From positions 1 to 31,885 of the forward strand of contig CAZYQI010000036.1 of the NCBI GenBank assembly GCA_964649745.1: a DNA stretch of 31,885 nucleotides, in the 5' to 3' direction. Made by a program: the position numbers and the translations under genes. The notes beneath the pieces were generated by a model that ran no database searches, was not told where the DNA came from, and saw only the letters and a list, made by a program, of their open reading frames with translations. Source of the DNA: CAZEHS01 sp964649745. GTDB taxonomy: Bacteria; Bacillota; Clostridia; Peptostreptococcales; Acidaminobacteraceae. Within the stretch, counting starts at the first letter, position 1. Every line of letters begins with the position of its first letter. Shown piece after piece: positions 1 through 7,558 of the stretch.

Positions 1-30
1 TTGTGCCTTCATTTTGTTCTGTATTATTTT

Positions 31-307
31 TAGGATAGATGAACGCAGATGAAAATCGATGGGTTTTGAATGGACATGTGGGTTCATCCGCTCAGGCGAT
101 AGAACCGTTGCAACAAGTGGGTATATGCCATTAGGGTAAGGCCTCGCGGCTACGGGACACCCATTGCCCTTCATCTGCGTACATCTGCGGCTAAAGGTGT
201 TAAATGGTTACGGATAATAAACGAACAAAACCCTTAGCTGGGATGAAGAGAGATGGGATACGGTTTGCATCGTATTTCATCATCTTTCATCTGTGGCTAA
301 GGGTTTC
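31..307. repeat. Block of related inverted repeats in non-coding DNA
   Basis: No gene is supported in bases 1-376. The block contains several copies of a motif built on TTCATCTGCGTNCATCTG followed by CGGCTAA. A copy at about 157-199 reads on the plus strand, and a degenerate copy at about 31-67 reads on the minus strand. A third copy at about 272-307 pairs with 228-262 to form an imperfect hairpin of about 80 bases, with outer arms AAACCCTTAGC and GCTAAGGGTTT. The unit resembles a dispersed intergenic repeat or a decayed miniature element. Nothing in it resembles a transposase. Confidence 0.6.
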
Positions 308-323
308 TAATTGTTCTGTGTCT

Positions 324-361
324 GCAAAAAACAGAAAACGGAAGGGGTTAGCCTTCCGTTG
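324..361 (-). terminator. Intrinsic terminator of the cold-shock gene
   Basis: The arms AACGGAAGG (337-345) and CCTTCCGTT (352-360) form a 9-bp stem with a 6-base loop. On the minus strand the stem is followed by a T-rich tail (complement of 324-336). It lies just downstream of the cold-shock stop codon. Confidence 0.8.
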
Positions 362-376
362 GTTTGTATCGCTTTA

Positions 377-577
377 TTAGAGCTTTACAACGTTTTCAGC
401 TTGGGGTCCACGGTTGCCTTGAACAACGTTGAACTCTACAGCTTGACCTTCGTCCAGTGTTTTGAAGCCGTCGCCTTGGATAGCGGAGAAGTGAACGAAA
501 ACGTCGGAACCGCCTTCAACTTCGATGAAACCGAAACCTTTTTCTGAGTTAAACCATTTTACTTTGCCTTGTGTCAT
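377..577 (-). CDS. csp: Cold-shock protein, CspA family
   Basis: Small single-domain RNA chaperone of 66 residues, the usual CspA/CspB length. Both RNA-binding motifs are visible: KGFGFIEVEG (RNP1-like) and VFVHFSAI (RNP2), together with the opening GKVKWFNSEKG. Proteins of this family bind single-stranded RNA and melt secondary structure in the cytoplasm. The open frame extends 26 codons further upstream, but the start at 577 is chosen because GGAGG lies the right distance before it and the family begins at MTQGKVKWF. The gene has its own promoter, a leader of about 130 bases with a hairpin, and a terminator, so it appears monocistronic. Confidence 0.95.
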   Translation of the reverse strand: MTQGKVKWFNSEKGFGFIEVEGGSDVFVHFSAIQGDGFKTLDEGQAVEFNVVQGNRGPQAENVVKL

Positions 578-610
578 GCGAAAAACCTCCACGTTTTTAA
601 AAAAAAGTTT

Positions 611-644
611 TATTATGTGTGAAGTAAAAAATTCACACATTATA
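611..644 (-). promoter_or_regulatory. Hairpin in the csp mRNA leader
   Basis: The 13-base arms at 611-623 and 632-644 are inverted copies with one mismatch, around an A-rich 8-base spacer. Their core is ATGTGTGAA/TTCACACAT. A similar but unpaired TATAATATGTGAA sequence occurs at about 674-686. The element falls between the likely transcription start and the ribosome binding site, where cold-shock mRNAs carry temperature-sensing structures. The thermosensor role is inference. Confidence 0.55.
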
Positions 645-715
645 ATGAGCACCATCTCGTAAGTGATGTCCGTTATAATATGTGAATTATAAACTCCAGC
701 GCCACTACTTAACTT

Positions 716-744
716 AATATCTCATGAATCGCCCGTTGTGTCAA
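716..744 (-). promoter_or_regulatory. Promoter of csp (sigma-A type)
   Basis: On the minus strand there is a perfect TTGACA (-35, 739-744), a 17-base spacer and GATATT (-10, 716-721). Transcription from here gives a leader of roughly 130 bases, typical of cold-shock genes. Confidence 0.65.
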
Positions 745-778
745 GGGAATAACGAAAATAACTTTGTCCGCAAACCTT

Positions 779-808
779 AAAAAAACCGCCCATCGGTTCA
801 ATGGGCGG
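779..808 (-). terminator. Intrinsic terminator after the MltG-like gene
   Basis: Arms CCGCCCAT (786-793) and ATGGGCGG (801-808) pair. On the minus strand the stem is followed by a run of T (complement of the A-run at 779-785), seven bases beyond the stop codon of the MltG-like gene. Confidence 0.85.
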
Positions 809-815
809 CATTCCA

Positions 816-1382
816 TCAATTAACATTCGCCAGAGTCTTGATAATCTTCTCCAAAGTCATGCCGGTCTTCAGGGTGAAGGATCCGCTTCTCAGCTTGGGG
901 CCAAGGCCCAGTTCGTCAACCTTCTTGATAAATGCGCTGACATCGGTGATCAGTCCGTTGTCTTTTAGAATCTTGCCAATAGCCACCCCGGGAGACCCAC
1001 TTGGGATTTCAATGGTTACGGTCGTTCCAGCTACAGGGGTGGTGGCTTCCGGTTTTGCCGGAGGCTGGGCAGGGGGGGCGACTGGTGCAGTGGTACCGGC
1101 AGGGGCCTCTGTTATGGGTTTATCCGCATCGGAGGCGTCTACCACCTCATCGGTGGATGCGGAAGGGGTTGTCGCTTCGGAATCCGGTTGGACCGATGCG
1201 GGGTCCTGGGCAGAGGCGTCGGGCTCTGCGGCGGGTTCTTCGGCCACCGGTGAGGGAGAAATGGTTTCGATGGGGATGGACTCGTTGAGCTTCCATGAAA
1301 TTACGGTGAAAATAACAGCGATGATCAGCAAGGAGATCAACAAATCACTGATATCATACAGAAAGTCTTTTATTCGTTCCAT
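816..1382 (-). CDS. Membrane-anchored MltG/YceG-like N-terminal domain protein
   Basis: Protein of 188 residues in three parts: a short cytoplasmic start and one membrane helix (about residues 10-33, rich in I, L and V); a linker of about 85 residues rich in Pro, Ala, Thr, Glu and Asp; and a C-terminal domain of about 65 residues. The last has the pattern of the first subdomain of YceG/MltG endolytic transglycosylases: IEIPSGSPG, IGKILKDNGLI, a phenylalanine in the next helix, then LRSGSFTLKTGMTLEKII. The catalytic lytic-transglycosylase domain of full MltG (about 330 residues) is absent, so enzyme activity is unlikely. A wall- or glycan-binding role outside the membrane is inference. The start at 1382 is chosen over one 24 bases upstream because GGAGGAACCT precedes it directly. 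Confidence 0.75.
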   Translation of the reverse strand: MERIKDFLYDISDLLISLLIIAVIFTVISWKLNESIPIETISPSPVAEEPAAEPDASAQDPASVQPDSEATTPSASTDEVVDASDADKPITEAPAGTTAPVAPPAQPPAKPEATTPVAGTTVTIEIPSGSPGVAIGKILKDNGLITDVSAFIKKVDELGLGPKLRSGSFTLKTGMTLEKIIKTLANVN

Positions 1383-1449
1383 AGGTTCCTCCGGGTGCGT
1401 ACTCACTCATCAGTGTAGCATAAATCCACATAAGGGTGAAGTGTTTAAG

Positions 1450-1481
1450 GCGAAAGAAAACGCCAGACATCGCCGGCGTTT
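1450..1481 (-). terminator. Possible terminator after the O-antigen ligase-like gene
   Basis: Arms AAACGCC (1458-1464) and GGCGTTT (1475-1481) can pair. The minus-strand tail is T-rich but interrupted, so this is a weak terminator candidate about 50 bases past the stop codon. Confidence 0.4.
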
Positions 1482-1528
1482 GTCTGTGATATATTCAGTT
1501 ATCCCATACCTGTTGAAGGGCCGCTTCA

Positions 1529-2719
1529 TCACCGGTCTGAGGACCAGTTTTTAACCGGAGAGTCGGCAGATTTAGCGGTGCCTCGCCAAACGGGTATCCG
1601 CGCTCTGGCAGCAGCGGTTCGGATCTCGCCGGCCATGGCGAATGTAAGGGCTGAGGTTGCAAAGAAAAGAAGGCCTCCCTGAGGGACAAGGATGATGAAA
1701 TCAACAAGGCCGTGGCCTACGATCATAGCCTGAATTGCTGCAAGGAGAGGGGTGACAGTACATCCGTTCTCGTGAAGGAATTTTAGGGTGCGGAGGAGAT
1801 TGTATTTAAGATAGAAATACGCGCACAGCCCCACAGAGCCTAACGTGGCTGCAATGGTGAACCAGATGTTGTGACCATGGATCTCGCCGGAATAACTGTA
1901 AATTCCCAAAAGGCCCCAACCGGAGACGGGCTTCTGCTGAAACATATCCTTGCAGATATCCCAGATATATTCGCGGCTGTTCAAAGGGTGATTTATTTCA
2001 GGAATAACAAGGGTAAGCCCCACCACAAGGGTGAACATCAGTCCTAAAGGAAGAAGGCTTCCCTGATTCTTTCGGAAGCAGGCCAGAACGATGAATCCGG
2101 ATACAAGACCAAGGACGGCCCCCCGGGAACCGGTAAGTGCCATCACCACGGCAAAAAGTACCGCGGAAAGGAGAAAAACGGTCTTCTTACGCCCTTTTTC
2201 CTTTTCAAAGAAGTAGTAGCTGACGAGAACCATGGCTGCAAACCAGGCACCGGCAATGTTGGGATTACCAAAGGTGCTGTATATCCGGTGCGCGGCAGGG
2301 TCTGAAACGTATGTGGGGCTCCAGAAGAATCTGGAGATCCAAGACATGTCGTAGAAGAAGGATGCGGCCTTTTCGGCCAACCCCAGGACGGCTGAGAAAA
2401 GGGAAAATTTAAGGACCAGCTTGGCCAGGGATTCAACCTGGGATTCCGTGTTGCAGAAGGTTTGGAAATAGACGCTCAGCATCAGATATCCCAGCAAAAC
2501 GAAGGCGGCAGCCAGAGAGAGTTTGTCAAGGTTAACAAAACCCACCGCTGCGGACCACATGAAGACGAAAAATAACCCGATATTCCACGGGTTCTTAAGT
2601 ACGGCAGGGTTCTGGAGCACGGCATAGCGGTTCTTATAAACGCTATAAACCATAAAGAGCACCGGAATCAGGGCGGTATAGGGAGAAAGGACTACCAGAA
2701 AAACACCTAAGAAAGACAT
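1529..2719 (-). CDS. O-antigen ligase/polymerase-like membrane protein
   Basis: Protein of 396 residues with many hydrophobic segments. It carries the hallmark region of the Wzy_C/WaaL superfamily in its second half: SREYIWDICKDMF, then KPVSGWGLLG, then GEIHGHNIWF. This is the large extracytoplasmic loop with the conserved arginine and histidine. Family members join or polymerise lipid-linked sugar repeats at the outer face of the membrane. In Firmicutes they serve capsule, teichuronic-type or S-layer glycans. No glycosyltransferase cluster surrounds it here, so the glycan is unknown. The open frame extends 30 codons further, but the start at 2719 follows AAGGAG at good spacing and begins the first hydrophobic segment. 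Confidence 0.82.
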   Translation of the reverse strand: MSFLGVFLVVLSPYTALIPVLFMVYSVYKNRYAVLQNPAVLKNPWNIGLFFVFMWSAAVGFVNLDKLSLAAAFVLLGYLMLSVYFQTFCNTESQVESLAKLVLKFSLFSAVLGLAEKAASFFYDMSWISRFFWSPTYVSDPAAHRIYSTFGNPNIAGAWFAAMVLVSYYFFEKEKGRKKTVFLLSAVLFAVVMALTGSRGAVLGLVSGFIVLACFRKNQGSLLPLGLMFTLVVGLTLVIPEINHPLNSREYIWDICKDMFQQKPVSGWGLLGIYSYSGEIHGHNIWFTIAATLGSVGLCAYFYLKYNLLRTLKFLHENGCTVTPLLAAIQAMIVGHGLVDFIILVPQGGLLFFATSALTFAMAGEIRTAAARARIPVWRGTAKSADSPVKNWSSDR

Positions 2720-2837
2720 CTTTGCTTGCTCCTTCAGTATTATAGCTAGGTTCTGTTGTATACAGAATAATGCCCTAACTATCATATCAGAAATAAGGGG
2801 GAAATTCATCTTTTTTCAAGACTTATTTTAGACAGGA

Positions 2838-3329
2838 TCATTTTCTTGCGCAATCACCGGTGCGGCCGGTGAGTATCTGGAGCCCGTGATCCAGAGAGCC
2901 GGCCAGAACGGCCAGATTCTCTTCAACAGCCTTGGGACTGCCTGGCAGGTTTATGATGAGCGTGCTGCCACGAACCCCTGCAATGGCACGGCTCAGCATT
3001 GCTCTGGGCGTGATGGCCATGCTGGCGCAGCGGAGCGCCTCAGGAATGCCGGGGACCTGGCGGTGGATGATGTCAAGGGTGGCTTCAGGGGTCCAATCCC
3101 GCGGGGATAGTCCGGTTCCGCCACTGGTAAGGATCAGATCGCAGCAGATCTCATCACAAAGGCGTATCAGCTCGTTGGATATGATCTGCCGCTCGTCCGG
3201 CACGATCAGCCGTTCAACCAGTGTGTAACCATGGTCGATGAGAAATTTTTCGATGACATCTCCGCTGATATCCTGACGCTCCCCCCGGGAACCTTTATCA
3301 CTGGCTATCATGATGGCTGCTCTGAACAT
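2838..3329 (-). CDS. mog: MoaB/MogA-family molybdopterin adenylyltransferase
   Basis: Protein of 163 residues, the full length of the MogA/MoaB family. It shows the MPT-binding signatures LTSGGTGLSPRDWTPEA and the C-terminal INLPGSPKAVEENL. Family members adenylylate molybdopterin with ATP before metal insertion, giving the molybdenum or tungsten cofactor in the cytoplasm. It stands alone here, without moeA, moaA or moaC, so the rest of the pathway must be elsewhere. MogA and MoaB cannot be told apart with certainty by eye. The start at 3329 has TAGGAGGACAC immediately upstream. It is divergent from murB, with about 156 bases between the starts. Confidence 0.9.
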   Translation of the reverse strand: MFRAAIMIASDKGSRGERQDISGDVIEKFLIDHGYTLVERLIVPDERQIISNELIRLCDEICCDLILTSGGTGLSPRDWTPEATLDIIHRQVPGIPEALRCASMAITPRAMLSRAIAGVRGSTLIINLPGSPKAVEENLAVLAGSLDHGLQILTGRTGDCARK

Positions 3330-3356
3330 GTGTCCTCCTAAAACCGTATTACTGTC

Positions 3357-3362
3357 ATTATA
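3357..3362 (-). promoter_or_regulatory. Possible -10 box for the mog gene
   Basis: The minus strand reads a perfect TATAAT here, about 28 bases before the mog start codon. No convincing -35 box was found at 16-18 bases. Confidence 0.35.
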
Positions 3363-3424
3363 ACCGGTGACTGTGAAAAAAGCGAAACCATGTCACTCTG
3401 CTGTGTGGTAAAAGTGGGTGAATC

Positions 3425-3453
3425 TTGCCCCCGGGGGTATAAAAAGGTATACT
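3425..3453 (+). promoter_or_regulatory. Promoter of the murB-to-HD-GYP operon
   Basis: TTGCCC (3425-3430), a 17-base spacer and TATACT (3448-3453) make a good sigma-A promoter. The predicted start, near 3460, is 26 bases before the murB start codon. No other strong promoter was noticed before the terminator at 10002. Confidence 0.65.
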
Positions 3454-3485
3454 GAATGTATTTGAAATCATTCAGAGGAGATCCC

Positions 3486-4409
3486 ATGAAAAGCGATATA
3501 GTGTCTATAAAATTGAAAGAAATATTAGGAGCCGACGGGGTTTTGGATAAGGAACCCATGAGTGCCCATACGTCCTTCAAGATAGGAGGACCTGCGGATA
3601 TTCTGGTAAGACCTGGTTCAGTGGAAGAGCTGAAGGCGTGCCTCGCCCTTCTGAGAGAACATCATGTTCCCTGGCAGATCATTGGGAATGGCAGCAATCT
3701 GCTGGTTAGTGATGCCGGGATAGAGGGCGTGGTCATCGAAATGTGTGACCGATTCAGCCAGGTGTGTGTAGATGGCTGCCATATCAACGCCCAAAGCGGA
3801 GTGCTCCTTTCGGTGGTGGCCAGCAGGGCGGTTAACGCAAATCTTACCGGCTTTGAATTCGCAGGGGGGATTCCCGGAACCTTGGGAGGCGCTGTTGTCA
3901 TGAATGCAGGGGCTTACGGCGGGGAAATGAAGGATGTGATTGAGTCGGTCACCGTTTTGACCCAAGAGGGTGAGGTGCATTGTCTGGATGCCGGGCAACT
4001 GGAACTCCGTTATCGGCACAGCTGCATTCCTGAAAAAGGATACGTGGTTCTTGGGGTCCGCCTGCGCCTTCAGCAGGGGAATCCAGATGTCATTCGTGAG
4101 ATAACCCGGGATCTGACCCAAAGACGCACATCCAAACAGCCGCTTCACCTGCCCAGTGCCGGGAGTACGTTTAAGCGGCCACCGGGACATTTTGCCGGAC
4201 AGCTGATCGAAGAATCTGGGATGAAGGGTGTTCGATACGGGGACGCTCAGGTCTCTGAAAAACACTGCGGATTTGTGGTGAATACAGGAAATGCCAGCTG
4301 CCACGAAGTGATGTCACTGATACGTCTCGTTCAGCGTGTGGTAAGGAACCGCTTCGGTATCCTGCTGGAGACAGAGGTGAAGGTGATCGGGAGGACTCCG
4401 GATGCTTAA
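3486..4409 (+). CDS. murB: UDP-N-acetylenolpyruvoylglucosamine reductase MurB
   Basis: MurB reduces UDP-GlcNAc-enolpyruvate to UDP-MurNAc with NADPH and FAD, the second committed step of peptidoglycan precursor synthesis in the cytoplasm. The 307 residues contain the FAD-binding motifs SFKIGGPADI, GNGSNLLVSD and GIPGTLGGAVVMNAGAYGGE. They also contain the catalytic GSTFKRP loop with Ser227, then GQLIEESGMKG and a C-terminal LETEVKVIG supplying the conserved acidic residue. Length and motifs fit the short type II MurB of Firmicutes. The start at 3486 is preferred over an in-frame ATG ten codons earlier because AGAGGAGATCCC precedes it. It is the first gene of the operon and overlaps the next gene by 8 bases. 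Confidence 0.97.
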   Translation: MKSDIVSIKLKEILGADGVLDKEPMSAHTSFKIGGPADILVRPGSVEELKACLALLREHHVPWQIIGNGSNLLVSDAGIEGVVIEMCDRFSQVCVDGCHINAQSGVLLSVVASRAVNANLTGFEFAGGIPGTLGGAVVMNAGAYGGEMKDVIESVTVLTQEGEVHCLDAGQLELRYRHSCIPEKGYVVLGVRLRLQQGNPDVIREITRDLTQRRTSKQPLHLPSAGSTFKRPPGHFAGQLIEESGMKGVRYGDAQVSEKHCGFVVNTGNASCHEVMSLIRLVQRVVRNRFGILLETEVKVIGRTPDA

Positions 4410-5133
4410 ACTTATTGCCGACTATCATACCCATACACGATTCAGCCACGGAAAAGGCGACATTGAAGATAACGTTCGGGCAGCTATCCGAATGGGGCTC
4501 AGTACGGTGGCCATATCGGATCACGGTTACGGACATATGGGTTTTGGCATACGGAAGAGTGATCTTCCATTGATGAAGGAAAAAATCATGGTTCTTAGAG
4601 GCCGTTATCCTGAAATTGAAATTCTTCTCGGCATGGAGGCAAATATCCTGGATCCGGACGGCACATTGGATTTTGAAGAGGATGACCTGAAATATCTGGA
4701 TATCCTGCTGGCGGGTTATCACTTTGGTTCGGTTCCCAGAGGCCTTTCTGGGGTTCGCTATCACGTTGCCAATATTTCAGCGAGAACAGGTTTTCGATCC
4801 TCTGTCTGCAAAGAACTGAACACGGAGGCCTTTTGTAACGCCATGTTGCGCTATCCCATCAACATCCTGACTCATCCGGGCTCCAAGGGTCCCGTAAATA
4901 TCGGAACGGTGGCAGAAACAGCGGCTAAACGCGGCGTGTGGCTCGAAATTAATTCCAATCACGGGTATCTCACCTGTGATCAGATCAGAACGGCTGCTGA
5001 ATATGATGTGCGTTTCGTTGTAAGCAGTGATGCCCATCGACCAGAGGATGTAGGTCAGTGCAGCGCGGGGCTGAAACGGGCACTGGAAGCCGGTCTCCCC
5101 CCGGAACGACTTGTCAATTACAGAATGGAGTGA
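4402..5133 (+). CDS. PHP-domain metal-dependent phosphoesterase (YcdX-like)
   Basis: Protein of 243 residues covering a whole PHP domain. Metal-binding motifs are seen in order: DYHTHTRFSHG near the start, ISDHGYGHMGF, LLGMEANI, LAGYHFG, LTHPGSKG and SSDAHRPEDVG. They correspond to the three-metal site of the YcdX group. The family includes histidinol phosphatases and nucleotide or sugar phosphatases, so the substrate cannot be read from sequence. The start overlaps murB by 8 bases and has GGGAGGA seven bases before it, so translation is probably coupled. Its position between murB and rapZ suggests a role in envelope or nucleotide-sugar metabolism, which is inference. hisK-like activity is unlikely given no his genes nearby. 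Confidence 0.85.
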   Translation: MLKLIADYHTHTRFSHGKGDIEDNVRAAIRMGLSTVAISDHGYGHMGFGIRKSDLPLMKEKIMVLRGRYPEIEILLGMEANILDPDGTLDFEEDDLKYLDILLAGYHFGSVPRGLSGVRYHVANISARTGFRSSVCKELNTEAFCNAMLRYPINILTHPGSKGPVNIGTVAETAAKRGVWLEINSNHGYLTCDQIRTAAEYDVRFVVSSDAHRPEDVGQCSAGLKRALEAGLPPERLVNYRME

Positions 5134-5138
5134 TGACG

Positions 5139-6005
5139 ATGAAAATCACGATTGTTACCGGTTTGTCCGGCGCCGGGAAAAGTCAGGCTGTAAAAGCGCT
5201 GGAAGATCTGGGATACTACTGTGTGGACAATATACCCCCCATTCTGGTGCCCAAGTTCGCCGAGCTCTGCAGGCACAGTGTGGAAGGGATTGACAAGCTG
5301 GGACTGGTCATGGATATTCGCGGGGGTCGATTCTTTGATGATATTTTTGAAAGCCTGGATGCCTTGGATAAATTGGGGATGCCCTACGATATCCTTTTTT
5401 TGGAAGCTTCAGATAAGGCTCTGATCAAGCGATTCAAAGAAACCCGCAGGGCCCATCCCATGGCCAGGGAAGGCCGCATTGAAGCTGGAATCGCCCATGA
5501 AAGAAAGAAGCTGGAACCGCTGAAGAACCGGTCGGATACCATCGTTGATACCAGTGATATGACCGCCAATCAATTGAAGAACGAAATCAGCAAGGCGTAC
5601 ACGGAGGGCTTTGCTCCTCCCAGCATAACCATTACTGTGCTCTCCTTCGGTTTTAAGGAAGGTATTCCCATGGATGCGGATCTGGTGTTCGATGTAAGGT
5701 TCCTTCCGAATCCCTTCTATATTGAAGCGCTCCGACCGCTGACCGGAAACGATGCGGCGGTTCAGAATTTCGTGATGGGCTTTGAGGAATCCAACATTTT
5801 CATGAATAAGCTTTTAGATCTTCTGTACTTCTTGATTCCCCAATATGTCAAGGAAGGCAAGAGTCAGCTCACCGTGGGTATCGGATGTACAGGTGGAAAA
5901 CATCGGTCCGTGACATTAACCAACAGGCTAGGGGAAGCGCTTAAGCGGTCGGGAGATCGTGTGGTTGTGGTCCATCGCGACGTTGACAGAGGACGGCACG
6001 AATGA
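5139..6005 (+). CDS. rapZ: RapZ/YvcJ nucleotide-binding protein
   Basis: Protein of 288 residues, the normal length of the family. It has an N-terminal P-loop GLSGAGKS (residues 8-15), the DNIPP segment that follows it, and the C-terminal GCTGGKHRSV motif that binds small ligands and RNA. E. coli RapZ senses glucosamine-6-phosphate and directs sRNA decay. B. subtilis YvcJ binds and hydrolyses nucleotides and affects competence. Which activity applies here is unknown. Two ATGs lie at 5133 and 5139. The second is chosen because GGAG at 5127-5130 is then 8 bases away. It starts 5 bases after the PHP stop, and its own stop overlaps the yvcK start by 4 bases. Confidence 0.95.
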   Translation: MKITIVTGLSGAGKSQAVKALEDLGYYCVDNIPPILVPKFAELCRHSVEGIDKLGLVMDIRGGRFFDDIFESLDALDKLGMPYDILFLEASDKALIKRFKETRRAHPMAREGRIEAGIAHERKKLEPLKNRSDTIVDTSDMTANQLKNEISKAYTEGFAPPSITITVLSFGFKEGIPMDADLVFDVRFLPNPFYIEALRPLTGNDAAVQNFVMGFEESNIFMNKLLDLLYFLIPQYVKEGKSQLTVGIGCTGGKHRSVTLTNRLGEALKRSGDRVVVVHRDVDRGRHE

Positions 6006-6991
6006 CCCCGGGGCCCAAGGTGGTTGTTATCGGCGGCGGGACGGGGCTTTCTGTGCTCTTGCGGGGCTTAAAAAAACTCACCGGAAATATCACGGCTATT
6101 GTCACTGTAGCGGATGATGGCGGCGGCTCAGGAATACTGCGGGAGGATCTTGGCATGCTCCCGCCGGGAGATCTGCGGAGCTGTATTCTGGCGCTTTCCA
6201 ATACCGAGCCCATTATGGAGCGGCTCCTTCAATACAGGTTCGAAGAAGGAATCCTTAAAGGGCAGTGCTTTGGCAACCTTCTTATAGCAGCCATGGCCGG
6301 AATTTCCAGCAACTTTGAAGAGGCCATCGAACGGGTCAACGATATTTTTGCCGTAACCGGGAAGGTTCTTCCGGCAACCACTGCAGATATTAAGCTTTGG
6401 GGAGTTCTTGAAAATGGCACCCGTGTGTTGGGGGAATCAGAGCTGCCCAGAAGAGCGGTGGAGGAAAACTCGCCTATATCCATGGTTGGCCTGAGCCCAT
6501 CGGACGCCCTGCCACTGGCAGAAGCGGTAAGGGCGGTATCGGAAGCGGATCTGATTGTATATGGACCTGGAAGTCTGTACACCAGTGTTATACCTAATCT
6601 TCTTATAAAGGAGCTGGCCAGGGAAATTTTGCGAGCAGATGCACCAAAGGTTTATATCTGCAATCTGATGACCCAACCGGGGGAAACCGATCATTTGGGA
6701 GTGAAGGGGCATGTGGAGGCAATACTGAGGCATACATCGCAAAACATGATTACGGCAGTGATGGTGAATAACGGCAAGGTGCCGGAGGATATACAGGAAA
6801 AATACCGCCGGGAAGGCGCAGAACTGATCAAGCTGCAGTCAGAGGATGAAAGGGTGTTAAAAGAGCTGGGCATAAAACTCTTGGATGACGACTTCGTTGA
6901 GATACGCAGTCATTATCTTCGCCATGACGCGGGGCACCTTTCGGAACATCTTCTGCAGATGGTGGATGTCCGACGGTACCCAGGACATTGA
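6002..6991 (+). CDS. yvcK: YvcK/MgfK family protein (CofD-like fold)
   Basis: Protein of 329 residues with the family motifs VVIGGGTGLSVLLRGLK at the start, ADDGGGSGILREDLGMLPPGDLRS around residues 37-60, and YGPGSLYTSVIPNLL in the middle. YvcK proteins bind UDP-sugars such as UDP-GlcNAc. They are needed for normal shape and for peptidoglycan synthesis during growth on gluconeogenic carbon sources. They share the fold of the F420 enzyme CofD but do not make F420. It begins in an ATGA overlap with rapZ, indicating translational coupling. Co-location with murB fits a role in balancing carbon flow into the wall. Confidence 0.96.
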   Translation: MTPGPKVVVIGGGTGLSVLLRGLKKLTGNITAIVTVADDGGGSGILREDLGMLPPGDLRSCILALSNTEPIMERLLQYRFEEGILKGQCFGNLLIAAMAGISSNFEEAIERVNDIFAVTGKVLPATTADIKLWGVLENGTRVLGESELPRRAVEENSPISMVGLSPSDALPLAEAVRAVSEADLIVYGPGSLYTSVIPNLLIKELAREILRADAPKVYICNLMTQPGETDHLGVKGHVEAILRHTSQNMITAVMVNNGKVPEDIQEKYRREGAELIKLQSEDERVLKELGIKLLDDDFVEIRSHYLRHDAGHLSEHLLQMVDVRRYPGH

Positions 6992-7107
6992 TAAGAAAAG
7001 GCGCCGCAGGAATTTTTTTAGAAAAAACAGTTCTTCCGGAAGGATTAACCACCATAAGGAAAGAACTTATCAATATTAATGTCGTAGCTGTCAGGATGTG
7101 ATAGGAT

Positions 7108-7548
7108 ATGCGGGAAGAAAACAGCGCTGGCGGTGTTGTCTTTTATCAGAATAAAGTGCTTCTCCTTCGTAAAAAAAGGGGTTATTGGGTACTGCCAAAA
7201 GGCCGTATCGAAGTCGGTGAGGACATGGAAACAGCTGCGCTTCGAGAGGTTAAAGAGGAATCTGGTGTTTGTGCGGATATCGTTAAATATGTGGGTGAGA
7301 TCAATTATACCTACAAGAATCAGTGGACCAACTACGAATGGGTTGTGAAAAGGGTCTGCTGGTTTCTGATGACCGCCCGTAGCAGCCGATGCTATCCTCA
7401 GACAGAGGAAGGATTCTCCAGTGCCCGGTTCCTCAGCGGCGAAGACGCGGTTCGCCTTCTTCGCTATGACGATGAACGGAAAATACTGATAGAGGCGTTG
7501 GGTCTGGCACATTTGGAATTTGCCGCAGAATTTTCCGGTACGGATTGA
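7108..7548 (+). CDS. NUDIX hydrolase (YvcI-position)
   Basis: Protein of 146 residues with a complete Nudix box from Gly32 to Val54 (GX5EX7REVKEESGV). The core glutamates that bind the metal and activate water are therefore intact. The opening ENSAGGVVFY and LLRKKRGYWVLPKGRIE resemble the diadenosine-polyphosphate/(d)NTP pyrophosphohydrolase branch, but the substrate is not determined by sequence. B. subtilis also has a Nudix gene (yvcI) in this operon, there placed before rapZ rather than between yvcK and whiA. The ribosome binding site is weak (GATAGGAT), and a 116-base gap precedes the gene, the largest inside the operon. Confidence 0.9.
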   Translation: MREENSAGGVVFYQNKVLLLRKKRGYWVLPKGRIEVGEDMETAALREVKEESGVCADIVKYVGEINYTYKNQWTNYEWVVKRVCWFLMTARSSRCYPQTEEGFSSARFLSGEDAVRLLRYDDERKILIEALGLAHLEFAAEFSGTD

Positions 7549-7558
7549 GGGTGAGGGA

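Noticed and set aside
838..1554. Long plus-strand open frame of 238 codons
   Set aside because: It is antisense to the MltG-like gene, whose Pro/Ala-rich codons leave the opposite frame open. It has no ribosome site and no recognisable domain.
2739..2767. TATAAT with TTCTGT at 17 bases as promoter of the O-antigen ligase-like gene
   Set aside because: The -10 match is perfect, but the -35 is poor and the predicted start would fall inside the ribosome binding site, so I did not list it.
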